In this document: piece by piece, positions 16,383-29,445 of the stretch
Position numbering within the stretch: the stretch's first letter is position 1
Layout: every line of letters begins with the position of its first letter
Source of the DNA: Trebonia sp964581815
GTDB lineage: Bacteria > Actinomycetota > Actinomycetes > Streptosporangiales > Streptosporangiaceae
Reading direction: 5' to 3'
Assembly: GCA_964581815.1 (NCBI GenBank)
Contig: CAZORE010000021.1
Span: 1-64,000, forward strand
DNA length: 64,000 nt
Program-made: the position numbers and the translations under genes
The notes under the pieces: model-generated
Database searches by the model: none
Told to the model about the DNA's origin: nothing
What the model saw: only the letters and a program-made list of their open reading frames with translations

Positions 16383-17042
16383 CTATGCCAGCCGGGTGGC
16401 ATGCCCCAACGTGAACTGGTAGCACACCGGAACCGCGTTCGGCACCTCCAGGCCGGCGGAAGCGTCGTCGCTCACTTCCTCCAGGTGCTTCACCAAGGCC
16501 CGCAGCGGGTTGCCGTGCGATGCCACCAGCACGCAGCCGTACCGGTACAGGTCGGGGACGATCGCGTCGCACCAGTAGGGCAGCAGCCGCTCGGTCACGT
16601 CGTGCAGCGACTCGCCGCGCGGCCGCGCGTCGGCGGGCAGCGCGGCGTAGCGCGGGTCGTCCTCGGCAACGCCAAGCGGGGGGCGCACCCGGAAGCCGCG
16701 GCGCCAGGCCATGAACTGCTCCTCCCCCACCTCGGCCCGGACCGCTTGCTTGCCGCGGCCCTGCAGCGCACCGTAATGATTGGAGTTCAGCCGCCAGCTG
16801 CGCCGCACGGGAACCCACGCCCGGCCGCACGCGGCGAGCGCCAGGTCCGCCGTCACGATGGCGCGGCCCTGCACCGACGTGTGAACCACGTCGGGCAGGA
16901 AGCCGCGCGCCGCGAGCAACGCCCCGGCCCGCCCGGCCTGCCGCCTGCCGCGCTCGCTCAGGGCGACATCGGTCCAGCCGGCGAACAGGTCCTGCGCGTT
17001 CCAGGCGCTCTCCCCGTGACGCAGCAGTACCAGAACCGCCAT
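16383..17042 (-). CDS. gpmA: 2,3-bisphosphoglycerate-dependent phosphoglycerate mutase
   Basis: A 219-residue dPGM that interconverts 3- and 2-phosphoglycerate in glycolysis. It contains LLRHGESAWN with the catalytic His, FAGWTDVALSERGRRQA, RLNSNHYGALQGRGKQ and the second catalytic His in VLVASHGNPLRAL. The order and spacing match GpmA. It is slightly shorter than the usual 230-250 residues. Its ATG overlaps the aldolase stop by one base (TGATG), making it the last gene of the enolase-aldolase-PGM operon. Together with the other glycolytic genes in the window, it looks like a hypoxia-dedicated copy; a housekeeping copy elsewhere is likely but not visible. Confidence 0.9.
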   Translation of the reverse strand: MAVLVLLRHGESAWNAQDLFAGWTDVALSERGRRQAGRAGALLAARGFLPDVVHTSVQGRAIVTADLALAACGRAWVPVRRSWRLNSNHYGALQGRGKQAVRAEVGEEQFMAWRRGFRVRPPLGVAEDDPRYAALPADARPRGESLHDVTERLLPYWCDAIVPDLYRYGCVLVASHGNPLRALVKHLEEVSDDASAGLEVPNAVPVCYQFTLGHATRLA

Positions 17043-17950
17043 CAGGCCGCCTGCCGCGCCGCCCGCGGGTACTTGGCGAGGAGCTCCTGGAGCCTGGCGG
17101 CGAACGCGAGGGACTCGTCGTGACCGCGCTGCCAGACGTTCCTGCCGAAGATCAGGCCCGTTGCCCCGGCCTCCATCGACCGCCGCGCCTTCTCAAGCAT
17201 GGCCTCATCCCCCTGCTGCTCACCGCCGGAGACCAGCAGCAGGGTCCGGTTCGCCGACCGCACCACCGCGTCGATGGCCTGCTGCTGAGTGAACTCGGCG
17301 TCGTACGCCGCCGGGACGCCGGCCCGCTTGTCCGGATGCGGGAAGTTGACCTTCACCACGTCGGCGCCGAGTTCGCTGGCCGTGCGGGCCGCGTAATCGA
17401 CCGCGTAGAAGGAGTCCTTGCCGCCCTTGGCGTCGATCGCCGACCCGCGCGGGTAGGCCCACACGATCAGCGGCATGCCGAACCGGGCGGCTTCCTCGCG
17501 GACCTGGCGGTACTGAGCGAAGTCCGCCTCCGCGGCGGGCGTGCCCACGTACAGCGTGTACCCGACGGCGTCGGCTCCAAGCCGCACCGCGTCGGCCACG
17601 GTGGCGTGCACCGGGGACAGCGCCGCGCCGTCCGGCGGGATGTCCGTCTTCCCGTTCAGCTTCAAGATCAGCGGAACCTCGCCGGCGTAGTCCCAGTAGA
17701 ACTTCTCCGCCAGCCCGATCTGGATGGCGATGCCGTTGAATCCTCCCTCCAGCGCCAGCCTGGCGATGTACCGGGGATCCCCGGCCGCCGGGTTGGCGAA
17801 GAAGTCCCGCGGGCCGTGCTCCAGGCCCTGGTCATACGGCAGGAACAGGGCGGTACCGTTCCGCAGTCCGAACTGGTACAGGATCCTGTACAACCGCGCC
17901 TTCTTGCCCGTGCTGAGTCCGTGCTCACCCAGGTCCGTCAATGCTTGCAT
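17042..17950 (-). CDS. fbaB: Class I fructose-bisphosphate aldolase (DhnA/FbaB type)
   Basis: A 302-residue class I (Schiff-base) aldolase of the archaeal/DhnA family. It cleaves fructose 1,6-bisphosphate to DHAP and glyceraldehyde 3-phosphate. Signatures are FLPYDQGLEHGP, LILKLNGKTD, the Schiff-base Lys in GADVVKVNFPH, LLLVSGGEQQGDE and GATGLIFGRNVWQR. Actinobacteria normally use a class II Fba, so a class I enzyme is likely an additional copy for special conditions. It lies in the middle of a three-gene glycolytic operon, 58 bp after enolase. Confidence 0.9.
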   Translation of the reverse strand: MQALTDLGEHGLSTGKKARLYRILYQFGLRNGTALFLPYDQGLEHGPRDFFANPAAGDPRYIARLALEGGFNGIAIQIGLAEKFYWDYAGEVPLILKLNGKTDIPPDGAALSPVHATVADAVRLGADAVGYTLYVGTPAAEADFAQYRQVREEAARFGMPLIVWAYPRGSAIDAKGGKDSFYAVDYAARTASELGADVVKVNFPHPDKRAGVPAAYDAEFTQQQAIDAVVRSANRTLLLVSGGEQQGDEAMLEKARRSMEAGATGLIFGRNVWQRGHDESLAFAARLQELLAKYPRAARQAA

Positions 17951-18008
17951 CGCGTACTCGCCTCCTGTGATCGGTGATGCTCCTGACTTGAACTCGCCGG
18001 GGGGAACG

Positions 18009-19271
18009 TCAGCTCAGGCCGTAGCGGAGCGGGGATCCCGCGGCGATTTCAAGGAGCCTGTTGTACTTCGCGGTGCGCTCACCGCGCGCCGGGGCGCCTG
18101 ACTTGAGGTGCCCGCAGCCCGTGCCGACCGCGAGGTCGGCGATGAAGCTGTCTTCGGTCTCGCCGGAGCGGTGCGAGACGAACTGCCGGTAGCCGGCCCG
18201 GCGGCAGATGGCCATGGCCTCAAGCGTCTCGGTGACGGTGCCGATCTGGTTGAGCTTGATCAGCGAGGAGTTGGCGATGCCGCGGGCGATGGCGGCGGAG
18301 ATGATCGCCGGGTTCGTGCAGAAGATGTCGTCGCCGACCAGCTCGACGGTAGCCCCGAGACGGCTGGTGAGCGCGATCCAGCCGTCCTCGTCGTCCTCGC
18401 CGAGCCCGTCCTCGATCAGGTGGACGGGGAAGTCGCGCGTGATGGCGGCCAGCCGGTCGATCATGTCCGCGCTGCTCAGCAGGTCACCGGCGACCAGGTA
18501 CCGGCCGTCTGGCCGGCGGAACTCCGACGCGGCCAGGTCCAGGGCGATGGAGACGCCGTCCGCCCCCGCCCGGTACCCGGCGTCGCCGATGGCCTCGACC
18601 AGGAGCTGCAGGACCTCTTCCGGCTCGCTGACCTCGGGGGCGAAGCCGCCCTCGTCGCCGAGCCCGGTCGACAGCTTGCGGCCGGCCAGGGTACGCCGCA
18701 GCGCCGCGTAGACCTCGGCGCCCGCGCGTACCGCCTCGGCCATCGACGGGGCACCGAGCGGCGCCACCATGAACTCCTGGAAGTCCAGCTCGTTGGGGGC
18801 GTGCACGCCTCCGTTCAGCACATTGAAGTGCGGGACAGGCAGGGACGGGACGACGCCGGACGGGGTGAGCCAGCGCCACAGCGGCGAGCCGTCAGAGGCG
18901 GCGAGCGCCCGGGCCAGCGCCATCGATATCCCGACGAGGGCGTTGGCGCCGAGCCTGCTCTTGTTCGGCGTGCCGTCCAGGCCGATCATCGCCTGGTCCG
19001 CCTCCGCCAGGGAGTGCCAGCGGCAGTCGCGGAGCAGGTCGGCGAGCTCGCCGTTGACGTTGGCCACCGCCGTGAGCACCCCGCCGCCGCCGAACCGTGA
19101 CTTGTCGCCGTCGCGCAGCTCTACCGCTTCCCGTGACCCGGTGGACGCGCCCGACGGCACGCCGGCCCGCGCCGTGGCGCCGTCGGCCAGCCGCACCGTC
19201 ACCGCCAGGGTCGGCCGGGCCCGCGAGTCAAGGATCTCCAGCGCGGTCAGCTCGGACACCATGAAAGTCAT
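18009..19271 (-). CDS. eno: Enolase (phosphopyruvate hydratase)
   Basis: A 420-residue enolase that converts 2-phosphoglycerate to PEP. It has EILDSRARPTLAVTVRLADG at the N-terminus, GVPSGASTGSREAVELRDGD (mobile loop), ALDLAASEF and HLIEDGLGEDDEDGW (Mg2+ ligands), LVGDDIFCTNP, SSLIKLNQIGTVTE with the catalytic Lys, and FVSHRSGETEDSFIADLAVG. The ATG at 19271 is 9 nt after AGAGGAA. It is first in an operon with fbaB and gpmA and is divergent from the PFOR-hydrogenase operon. The two share a region with DevR-like boxes at 19524 and 19605. Confidence 0.93.
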   Translation of the reverse strand: MTFMVSELTALEILDSRARPTLAVTVRLADGATARAGVPSGASTGSREAVELRDGDKSRFGGGGVLTAVANVNGELADLLRDCRWHSLAEADQAMIGLDGTPNKSRLGANALVGISMALARALAASDGSPLWRWLTPSGVVPSLPVPHFNVLNGGVHAPNELDFQEFMVAPLGAPSMAEAVRAGAEVYAALRRTLAGRKLSTGLGDEGGFAPEVSEPEEVLQLLVEAIGDAGYRAGADGVSIALDLAASEFRRPDGRYLVAGDLLSSADMIDRLAAITRDFPVHLIEDGLGEDDEDGWIALTSRLGATVELVGDDIFCTNPAIISAAIARGIANSSLIKLNQIGTVTETLEAMAICRRAGYRQFVSHRSGETEDSFIADLAVGTGCGHLKSGAPARGERTAKYNRLLEIAAGSPLRYGLS

Positions 19272-19362
19272 CGTCGTGTTCCTCTCTTGCTTCGTGTGGC
19301 GTTACTCCGTGTGAACTGCCTTGCCCGCCACGGGGTCCCGGCGAGCGCGACGCCCGCGGCCG

Positions 19363-19488
19363 TCAGCAGGCCCAGGTCCATGCCGCCAGCAAGGTGACGC
19401 ACAGCACGGCGAGCGGCAGCCAGCGCCTGCCGGGGGCGGCGGGCTCAGGCGCCGCCGGAAACTTCCGCGTATGCACGCGTGTCGTCAT
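19363..19488 (-). CDS. Small membrane protein or MFS N-terminal remnant (41 aa)
   Basis: A short frame starting at ATG 19488. It has a basic N-terminus followed by one hydrophobic helix, GRRWLPLAVLCVTLLAAWTW, and ends AC-stop. The helix resembles the first segment of EmrB/QacA-type MFS exporters (RRWLxLAVLCxxxLL). It could therefore be a remnant rather than a real small protein, and a second short frame continues after its stop. It sits between the DevR-like box at 19524 and enolase and would be the first frame on that transcript. Confidence 0.3.
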   Translation of the reverse strand: MTTRVHTRKFPAAPEPAAPGRRWLPLAVLCVTLLAAWTWAC

Positions 19489-19523
19489 ATTTCCAGTCCA
19501 CGCCGCGCGACCTGACGCAGGTA

Positions 19524-19537
19524 GGGGCCAATGCCCC
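19524..19537. promoter_or_regulatory. Candidate DevR box for the glycolytic operon
   Basis: GGGGCCAATGCCCC is a full match to GGGNC-N4-GNCCC. It lies about 250 bp upstream of enolase and 36 bp upstream of the small frame at 19488. On the other side it is about 110-130 bp from the GltD-like gene. Confidence 0.5.
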
Positions 19538-19604
19538 CTCCGGCCGGGCCTTATGGCGGCGAAACCGGGCGGTGCCGCCGGCGGACGAAGCCGCCGGCGT
19601 GTCC

Positions 19605-19618
19605 GGGACCTTAGGCTC
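19605..19618. promoter_or_regulatory. Candidate DevR box for the PFOR-hydrogenase operon
   Basis: GGGACCTTAGGCTC differs from the core at one position and carries the recurring octamer GGGACCTT. It ends 30-36 bp before the start codon of the first gene of the operon, a typical position for an activator overlapping the -35 region. Confidence 0.55.
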
Positions 19619-19647
19619 TACGTCGCCGGACCGCGCGGGTAGACAGT

Positions 19648-21308
19648 GTGACCATGCGTGATCTGACGCCAGTACCTGACCTGGTGCAAGGCACCGGCCT
19701 GACCGGGGCTGCGCGGGCGCGCCGGCCGGTGTACGTGGACCTGCTGCCGCCCTGCAACGCCGGCTGCCCGGCGGGCGAGAACATCCAGGCGTGGCTGGCC
19801 GCCGCACGGGACGGTGAGTTCGAGCGCGCCTGGCGGCTGCTCACCGATGACAACCCGTTCCCCGCGATCCACGGGCGGGTCTGCTACCACCCGTGCGAGT
19901 CCGTGTGCAACCGCGCCGAGCTGGACAGCTCCGTCTCCATCCACGCCGTGGAGCGGTTCCTCGGCGACCTGGCGACGGCGAATCACTGGGCGCCCGGCAT
20001 GAGCCAAGCCGAGCCGAGCGGCAAGCGGGTGCTCGTCGTCGGCGCGGGCCCGAGCGGGCTGTCCGCCGCCTACCACCTGGCCCGCCGCGGTCACCAGGTG
20101 GAGGTGCGGGACGCGGGCGCCGAGCCCGGCGGGATGATGCGCTACGGCATCCCCGCCTACCGGCTGCCGCGCGACGTCCTGGCGGCGGAGATCGGCCGGA
20201 TCGAGGCCATGGGAGTGCGCATCAGCTGCGGGCACCCGGTGACCGACCTGGACGCGGAGCGCGCCGGGTTCGACGCCGTGTTCGTCGCGGTCGGCGCGCA
20301 CCTGTCCAAGCACGTGGACATCCCGGCGCGCGAGGCCGGGCGGATCGTCGACGCGGTGCCGTTCCTGCAAGAGGTCGCGGCCGGCGGGCACCCGGTGCTC
20401 GGGCGCCGGGTCGCGGTGTACGGCGGCGGTAACACCGCGATGGACGCCGCGCGCACCGCGAAGCGGCTCGGCGCGGGCGACGCGCTGATCGTCTACCGGC
20501 GCACGCGGGAGCGCATGCCGGCGCACGAGGAGGAGGCCGCGGCCGCCGAGCGCGAGGGCGTCACCATCAACTGGCTGCGCACGATCACCGCGTTCGACGG
20601 GCCCGAGCTGACCGTCGAGACGATGGAGCTCGGCCCGGACGGCTACCCGCGGCCGACCGGGCGTTACGAGACGCTGACCGCCGACACCCTGATCCTCGCG
20701 CTCGGCCAGGACGCCGACACCCGCTTCCTGCGGGCCGTGCCCGGGGTGGAGTTCAAGCGGGACGGCACGGTGCTCGTCGGCCCGGACATGATGACCGGCT
20801 GCCCCGGCGTCTTCGCCGGCGGCGACATGGTGCCCGCCGAGCGGACGGTCACCGTCGGCACCGGGCACGGCAAGAAGGCCGCCAGGCACATCGACGCGTA
20901 CCTGCGCGGCGGCAGCTACGTCGCGCCGCCGAAGCACGAGGAGGCCGGCTTCGGGTTGCTGCACCCGTGGTACTTCACCGACGCGCCCGCTTCCGAGCAG
21001 CCAGAACGAGGGGCGGCAACCCGCGTCGCCGACTTCGCTGAAGTCACCGGCGGGCTGACGCAGCCGGAGGCGGTCCGCGAGGCGACCCGCTGCCTGTCGT
21101 GCGGCAACTGCTTCGAGTGCGACGGGTGTGCCGCCGCCTGCCCGGAGGACGCGGTCATCAAGCTGGGCCGCGGGCACCGCTACGAATTCGACTACGACAA
21201 CTGCACCGGCTGCTCCGCCTGCTACGAGCAGTGCCCGGTGCACGCCATCGAGATGGTCCCCGAGCCAGCGGAAGACGTCCTGGCGGAAAGTGTCTCGGAG
21301 GAGGGGCG

Positions 21309-21312
<4 letters not shown>
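19648..21312 (+). CDS. GltD-like FAD/NAD(P)H oxidoreductase with C-terminal ferredoxin domain
   Basis: A 554-residue Fe-S flavoprotein. The N-terminal 4Fe-4S module has CNAGCPAGENIQ and CYHPCESVCNR, as in glutamate synthase small subunits. Then follow an FAD Rossmann fold (VVGAGPSGLSAAYHLARRG), the NADPH fold (VYGGGNTAMDAARTAKRLG) and a C-terminal pair of 4Fe-4S motifs (CLSCGNCFECDGCAAACP and CTGCSACYEQCP). No GltB partner is present. It overlaps nifJ by 4 nt and probably transfers electrons between PFOR-reduced ferredoxin clusters and NAD(P). GTG 19648 or ATG 19654 may be the start. It is the first gene of a continuous operon ending near 31323. Confidence 0.85.
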
Positions 21313-25206
<3,894 letters not shown>

Positions 25207-25207
<1 letters not shown>

Positions 25208-26223
25208 TGGACCTTCGCACTCGGTATCTCGGCCTTGAGCTGCGCAATCCGCTGATCGCGTCGGCGGGGCCGCTGACGTCAACCGCCGACGGCGTGCGGC
25301 GGCTCGCCGACGCCGGCGTCGGTGCGGTGGTGCTGCCGTCGCTGTTCGAGGAGCAGCTGTGGGACGCGGCCAGCCGGGACTCGTGGCTGGCCCTGGCCGG
25401 CACGGACTCCTTCGCCGAGGCGCTGAGCTACCGACCGGACGCCGGGTACGAGGCCTGGCCGCACCAGCACCTGCACCTGATCGCGCAAGCGGTGCGGGCG
25501 GCGGGGCCAGACGTGCCGGTGATCGCGTCGCTGAACGGGGTCTCACCGGGCGGCTGGACGAGCTACGCGACGGCCATGCAGGAGGCGGGGGCCGCCGCGA
25601 TCGAGCTGAACATCTACTACCTGCCCGGTGACCCGCTGATCCCGGCGCGGGACGCCGAGCGGCGGTACACCGAGATCCTCCTCGCGGTCAAGGCCGCGGT
25701 GCGGATCCCGGTGGCGGTCAAGATCGGGCCGTACTTCAGCTCTCCCGGCGAGATGGCCACCCTGCTCGATCAGGCCGGCGCGGACGGTCTCGTGCTGTTC
25801 AACCGGTTCATGCAGACCGACATCGACCCGGAGACGTTCACCGTCTCCACCGGGTTCCGGCTGTCCTCGCCGGGCGAGGCGTCGCTCCCCCGCGCCTGGA
25901 TCCGGCTGCTGCACGGGAAGGTGAGCTGTTCGCTGGCGGCGACGACCGGGGTGGAGAACTGGGCGGACGTCGCGGCGTACCTGCTGGCGGGCGCGGACGC
26001 CGTGATGACCACCTCCGCGCTGCTGCGGCACGGTCCCGCTTACGCCGCCGTGCTGGTCGGCGGGCTGGCCAGCTGGATGCAGCGCAAGGGCTTCGGCACT
26101 GTGGCCGGGCTGCGGGGGCTGCTGGCCGACGAGCCCGACCTCACCGCGCCGGGACGCAGCGGGTACCTGTCGGCGATCGAGCAGGCGACGCACACCTACG
26201 GCGCCCCCGGAGCGCTCGCATGA
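25207..26223 (+). CDS. Dihydroorotate dehydrogenase-like flavoprotein
   Basis: A 338-residue FMN TIM-barrel protein of the DHOD-like family often found next to NifJ. It shows LELRNPLIASAGPLT at the N-terminus, VPVIASLNGVSPGGWTSYA, AIELNIYYLP and IPVAVKIGPYFSSPGEMATL. The FMN phosphate-binding end is LAATTGVENWADVAAYLLAG followed by DAVMTTSALL. It is unlikely to be the pyrimidine enzyme because of its context: its ATG at 25207 overlaps the nifJ stop by one base, and the hydrogenase genes follow. A redox partner role for PFOR is inferred; the substrate is unknown. Confidence 0.82.
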
Positions 26224-27335
26224 GCACTGATCTCATGAGCACGGGCAGCGGGCCGGCGACTCCGGCGGTGCTGCGGCGCGACCAGCTTGACCCGCTGCTC
26301 GACGCGATCAGGCGGCGCGGGTTCCGGCTGGTCGGGCCCGTGCTCAAGGACGGGGCCATCTGCTACGACGACATCTCCTCGGCGGCCGACCTGCCGGCCG
26401 GCTGGACGGATGAGCAGGACGCGGCCACGTACCGGGTGCGGCGCCGCGACGACCAGGCGGTGTTCGGCTACAACGTCGGGCCGCAGTCGTGGAAGAAGTA
26501 CCTGTTCCCTTCGGTGACCCGGCTAGGGGTTCCCGGCGCTGACGCGCCCGAGCCTGAGCGCTTCGCGTTCATCGGCGTCCGGGCGTGCGAGCTGCGGGCG
26601 ATCGCGATCCAGGACCGGGTCTTCACCGGCGGCCGGCATCCCGACCCGGGCTACGCCGCCAACCGCGAGGGCGCGTTCCTCGTCGCGGTCAACTGCGGGC
26701 AGGCCGCCAAGACCTGCTTCTGCGTGTCGATGTCGGCGGGGCCGAAGGCGGAGGCGGGCTTCGACCTCGCGCTGACCGAGCTGCTCGACTCCGGCGGCCA
26801 CCGGTTCCTGGTGGAGGCCGGGACTCCGCGCGGCGCCGAGGTGCTCGCCGAGGCCGGGGCGTCGCCCGCGCCGACGGGTGACGTCTTCGCCGCGGAGGCG
26901 GTGGTGGAGCGCACCACCGCGTCCATGGGGCGCAGCATGCCCGCGATCGACCTGCGGGACCTGCTGTACGACAACCTGGAGCACCCGCGCTGGGACGACG
27001 TGGCGAGCCGCTGCCTGGCCTGCGGTAACTGCACGATGGTGTGCCCGACGTGCTTCTGCTTCAGCGTCGAGGAGGTCACCGACCTGGCGTCAGGCGATCC
27101 TGGACGGCAGCGGTCGTGGGACTCGTGCTTCACGCTCGACCACTCCTACCTGCACGGCGGCCCGGTGCGGACATCCACCAGGTCCAGGTACCGGCAGTGG
27201 ATGACGCACAAGCTGGCCACCTGGCAGGACCAGTTCGGCACCTCCGGGTGCGTGGGATGCGGGCGCTGCATCGCGTGGTGCCCGGTTGGGATCGACATCA
27301 CCGAGGAGGTCGAGGTCATTGCCGCAGACTCTTGA
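26220..27335 (+). CDS. hyhB: Group 3b [NiFe] hydrogenase beta (Fe-S) subunit
   Basis: A 371-residue 4Fe-4S electron-transfer subunit of an NADP-linked cytosolic hydrogenase (sulfhydrogenase beta type). The C-terminal third carries CLACGNCTMVCPTCFC and CVGCGRCIAWCPVGID. The middle has FAFIGVRACELRAIAIQDRV and NCGQAAKTCFC, typical of this family. It passes electrons between the flavin subunit and the small subunit. It overlaps the preceding gene by 4 nt and is followed by an embedded cyclic-nucleotide-binding gene, then the G, S and L subunits. In M. smegmatis the equivalent hydrogenase (Hyd3) is induced by hypoxia through DosR. Confidence 0.88.
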   Translation: MSTDLMSTGSGPATPAVLRRDQLDPLLDAIRRRGFRLVGPVLKDGAICYDDISSAADLPAGWTDEQDAATYRVRRRDDQAVFGYNVGPQSWKKYLFPSVTRLGVPGADAPEPERFAFIGVRACELRAIAIQDRVFTGGRHPDPGYAANREGAFLVAVNCGQAAKTCFCVSMSAGPKAEAGFDLALTELLDSGGHRFLVEAGTPRGAEVLAEAGASPAPTGDVFAAEAVVERTTASMGRSMPAIDLRDLLYDNLEHPRWDDVASRCLACGNCTMVCPTCFCFSVEEVTDLASGDPGRQRSWDSCFTLDHSYLHGGPVRTSTRSRYRQWMTHKLATWQDQFGTSGCVGCGRCIAWCPVGIDITEEVEVIAADS

Positions 27336-27786
27336 GCACGTGCTGAGCCGCCACGGGTTCTTCGACGGGATTGACGCGGAGTACCTGGCGCTGATCGCCG
27401 GGTGCGCCAGCAACGTGGTGTACGCAGACGGCGCGTTCCTCTTCCGCGAGGGGGACCCGGCGGAGACGTTCTACCTGGTGCGGGAGGGCGCGATCGCGCT
27501 GGAACTCACCGCGCCCGGCCGGGTTCTCACCGTGCAGACGGTCGGCGCGGGTGAGATGGCCGGCTTCTCCTGGCTGATCAGCCCGCACCGCTGGGAGTTC
27601 AACGGGCGGGCCGTCGGGCGGGTGCACGCGCTCGAGCTGGACGGCACGTGCCTGCGGGCCAAGGCCGACGCCGACCCGCGGCTCGGCTACGACCTCATGC
27701 AGCGGTTCGCGCGGCTGGCGACGCGGCGGCTGCAGGCCACCCGGCTGCAGCTGCTTGACGTGTACGGTAATGCGCACGCTGGCTGA
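27319..27786 (+). CDS. Cyclic-nucleotide-binding domain protein embedded in the hydrogenase operon
   Basis: A 155-residue stand-alone cNMP-binding fold: AFLFREGDPAETFYLVREGA, then MAGFSWLISPHRWEF, then a C-helix and no helix-turn-helix. It is a paralogue of 2241-2720. The start is taken as TTG 27319 after GAGGTCGAGG, overlapping the hyhB stop by 17 nt; GTG 27340 is an alternative. Its end overlaps hyhG (27770) by 17 nt. Such tight embedding suggests that it acts on the hydrogenase complex as an allosteric or assembly subunit responding to a nucleotide or other small ligand. That role is inference; the fold is clear. Confidence 0.75.
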   Translation: MPQTLEHVLSRHGFFDGIDAEYLALIAGCASNVVYADGAFLFREGDPAETFYLVREGAIALELTAPGRVLTVQTVGAGEMAGFSWLISPHRWEFNGRAVGRVHALELDGTCLRAKADADPRLGYDLMQRFARLATRRLQATRLQLLDVYGNAHAG

Positions 27787-28630
27787 GGCGGCGGCGGACC
27801 GCCCGTGGGCCGAGTCACCGCCGTGGCGGGTGACCGCGACCTGGCCGGAGTCGCACGACACGGTGACGCTCGAACTCGAGCCGCCGGAGCCGTTCGGCTT
27901 CGAGCCCGGCCAGTTCAACATGCTGCGGGTGCCCGGCATCGGCGAGGTGCCGATCTCGATCAGCGGCGACCCGACGCGGCCAGGCCCGGTGCTGCACACC
28001 ATCCGCGACGTCGGCGCGGTCACCCACGCGCTGTGCACCCTGCGGCCGGGGCAGCTGGTCGGGGTCCGCGGCCCGTACGGCACGAGCTGGCCGGTGCGGG
28101 CGGCCGCGGGCGGCGACGTGGTGATCGTGGCGGGCGGCATCGGGCTGCCGCCGCTGCGCCCCGCCATCTACCACGTGCTCGCGCACCCGGACTCGTACGG
28201 CCGCCTAGTCCTGCTCTACGGCGCGCGCACACCGGCCGACCTGCTGTTCACCGGCGAGCTTGACACCTGGCGGGCCCGGCCAGGCGTCACCGTCGAGGTC
28301 ACCGTGGACACCGCGGGCCGCGACTGGGACGGCAGCGTCGGGGTGGTACCCGACCTCATCGGCCCCCACCTTCCCGGAAAGGCGGCGTTCGACCCGGGGG
28401 CAGCGGTCGCGTTCACCGTGGGCCCGGAGATCATGATGCGGTTCGCGGTGCGGGCGCTGCTCGCGGCGGGCGTCAGCGAGGACCGGGTGTTCCTGTCCAT
28501 GGAGCGTGACATGCAGTGCGCGGCGGCGCTGTGCGGGCACTGCCAGCTCGGGCCGTTCCTGCTCTGCCGCGACGGTCCGGTGCTCGGCTACCGGACGCTG
28601 GCCCGCTGGATGGGGGTGCGTGAGCTGTGA
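27770..28630 (+). CDS. hyhG: Group 3b hydrogenase gamma (FAD/NAD(P)-binding) subunit
   Basis: A 286-residue ferredoxin-reductase-like diaphorase subunit. It has an FAD domain with FEPGQFNMLRVPGIGEVPIS and an NAD(P) fold VVIVAGGIGLPPLRPAIYHV. The C-terminal [2Fe-2S] ligand set is CAAALCGHCQLGPFLLC. It exchanges electrons with NADPH or NADH. The start ATG at 27770 gives MRTLAEAAADRPW, overlapping the previous gene. It is immediately followed by the small subunit (ATG 28630 at the stop). Confidence 0.88.
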   Translation: MRTLAEAAADRPWAESPPWRVTATWPESHDTVTLELEPPEPFGFEPGQFNMLRVPGIGEVPISISGDPTRPGPVLHTIRDVGAVTHALCTLRPGQLVGVRGPYGTSWPVRAAAGGDVVIVAGGIGLPPLRPAIYHVLAHPDSYGRLVLLYGARTPADLLFTGELDTWRARPGVTVEVTVDTAGRDWDGSVGVVPDLIGPHLPGKAAFDPGAAVAFTVGPEIMMRFAVRALLAAGVSEDRVFLSMERDMQCAAALCGHCQLGPFLLCRDGPVLGYRTLARWMGVREL

Positions 28631-29445
28631 TGAGTGACGCCGAACGGACGCGGCCTGCGCAGGCCCGCAAGCCGACTCTCGCGGTGTGGAAGTTCGCCTC
28701 CTGCGACGGCTGCCAGCTCACCCTGCTGAACTGCGAGGACGAGCTGCTCGCCATCATCGACGCGATCCAGGTCGCCAACTTCACCGAGGCGTCCCGCGAG
28801 GTGGTGGCGGGACCGTATGACCTGTCCCTGGTCGAGGGATCGATCACCACGCCGCACGACGCCGAGCGCATCCGCGAGGTGCGGCGGGCGTCCAAGTTCC
28901 TCGTCACCATCGGCGCGTGCGCCACCTCCGGCGGCATCCAGGCGCTGCGCAACTTCTCCGCTGACCTGGCGCCGATGGTGTACGCCACGCCCGCCTACAT
29001 CGAGACGCTGCGCACGTCCACCGCGATCGCCGACCACGTGCCGGTCGACTTCGAGCTGCGCGGCTGCCCGATCGACCGCCGCCAGCTGCTCGAGGTGATC
29101 TCGGCGTACCTGCTCGGCCGCAAGCCGCGGGTCCGCGGGCACAGCGTGTGCATCGAGTGCAAGCGCGCCGGGCACACCTGCGTGATGGTGGCGCACGGGA
29201 CGCCCTGCCTCGGCCCGGTGACGCAGGCGGGCTGCGGCGCGCTGTGCCCGTCGTTCGCCCGGGGCTGCTACGGCTGCTTCGGGCCGATGGAGACGCCGAA
29301 CACCGCGGCGCTTTCCGCACGCTGGCTTGAGCTCGGCGCGAGCGAGGGCGACCTGGTCCGCGCGTTCCGCGCGTTCACCGCCGGCGCGGAACCGTTCCGT
29401 GAGGAGGCAGCGATCCATGACACAGCGGCCCGAGACACGCATTAA
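28630..29445 (+). CDS. hyhS: Group 3b [NiFe] hydrogenase small subunit
   Basis: A 271-residue small (delta) subunit. It begins LAVWKFASCDGCQLTLLNCE, with the proximal-cluster CxxC, then has TIGACATSGGIQALRN and LRGCPIDRRQLLEV. The C-terminal cluster region is CIECKRAGHTCVMVAHGTPC then GCGALCPSFARGCYGC. There is no Tat signal, so the enzyme is cytosolic, as expected for group 3. The start is ATG 28630 (or GTG 28627), overlapping the hyhG stop. Confidence 0.9.
   Translation: MSDAERTRPAQARKPTLAVWKFASCDGCQLTLLNCEDELLAIIDAIQVANFTEASREVVAGPYDLSLVEGSITTPHDAERIREVRRASKFLVTIGACATSGGIQALRNFSADLAPMVYATPAYIETLRTSTAIADHVPVDFELRGCPIDRRQLLEVISAYLLGRKPRVRGHSVCIECKRAGHTCVMVAHGTPCLGPVTQAGCGALCPSFARGCYGCFGPMETPNTAALSARWLELGASEGDLVRAFRAFTAGAEPFREEAAIHDTAARDTH

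Noticed and set aside
14910..17123. Very long open frame (737 codons) on the plus strand
   Set aside because: It is the mirror of the ABC transporter and phosphoglycerate mutase genes. Its translation is Arg/Gly/Pro-rich with no family features; high GC creates long antisense frames.
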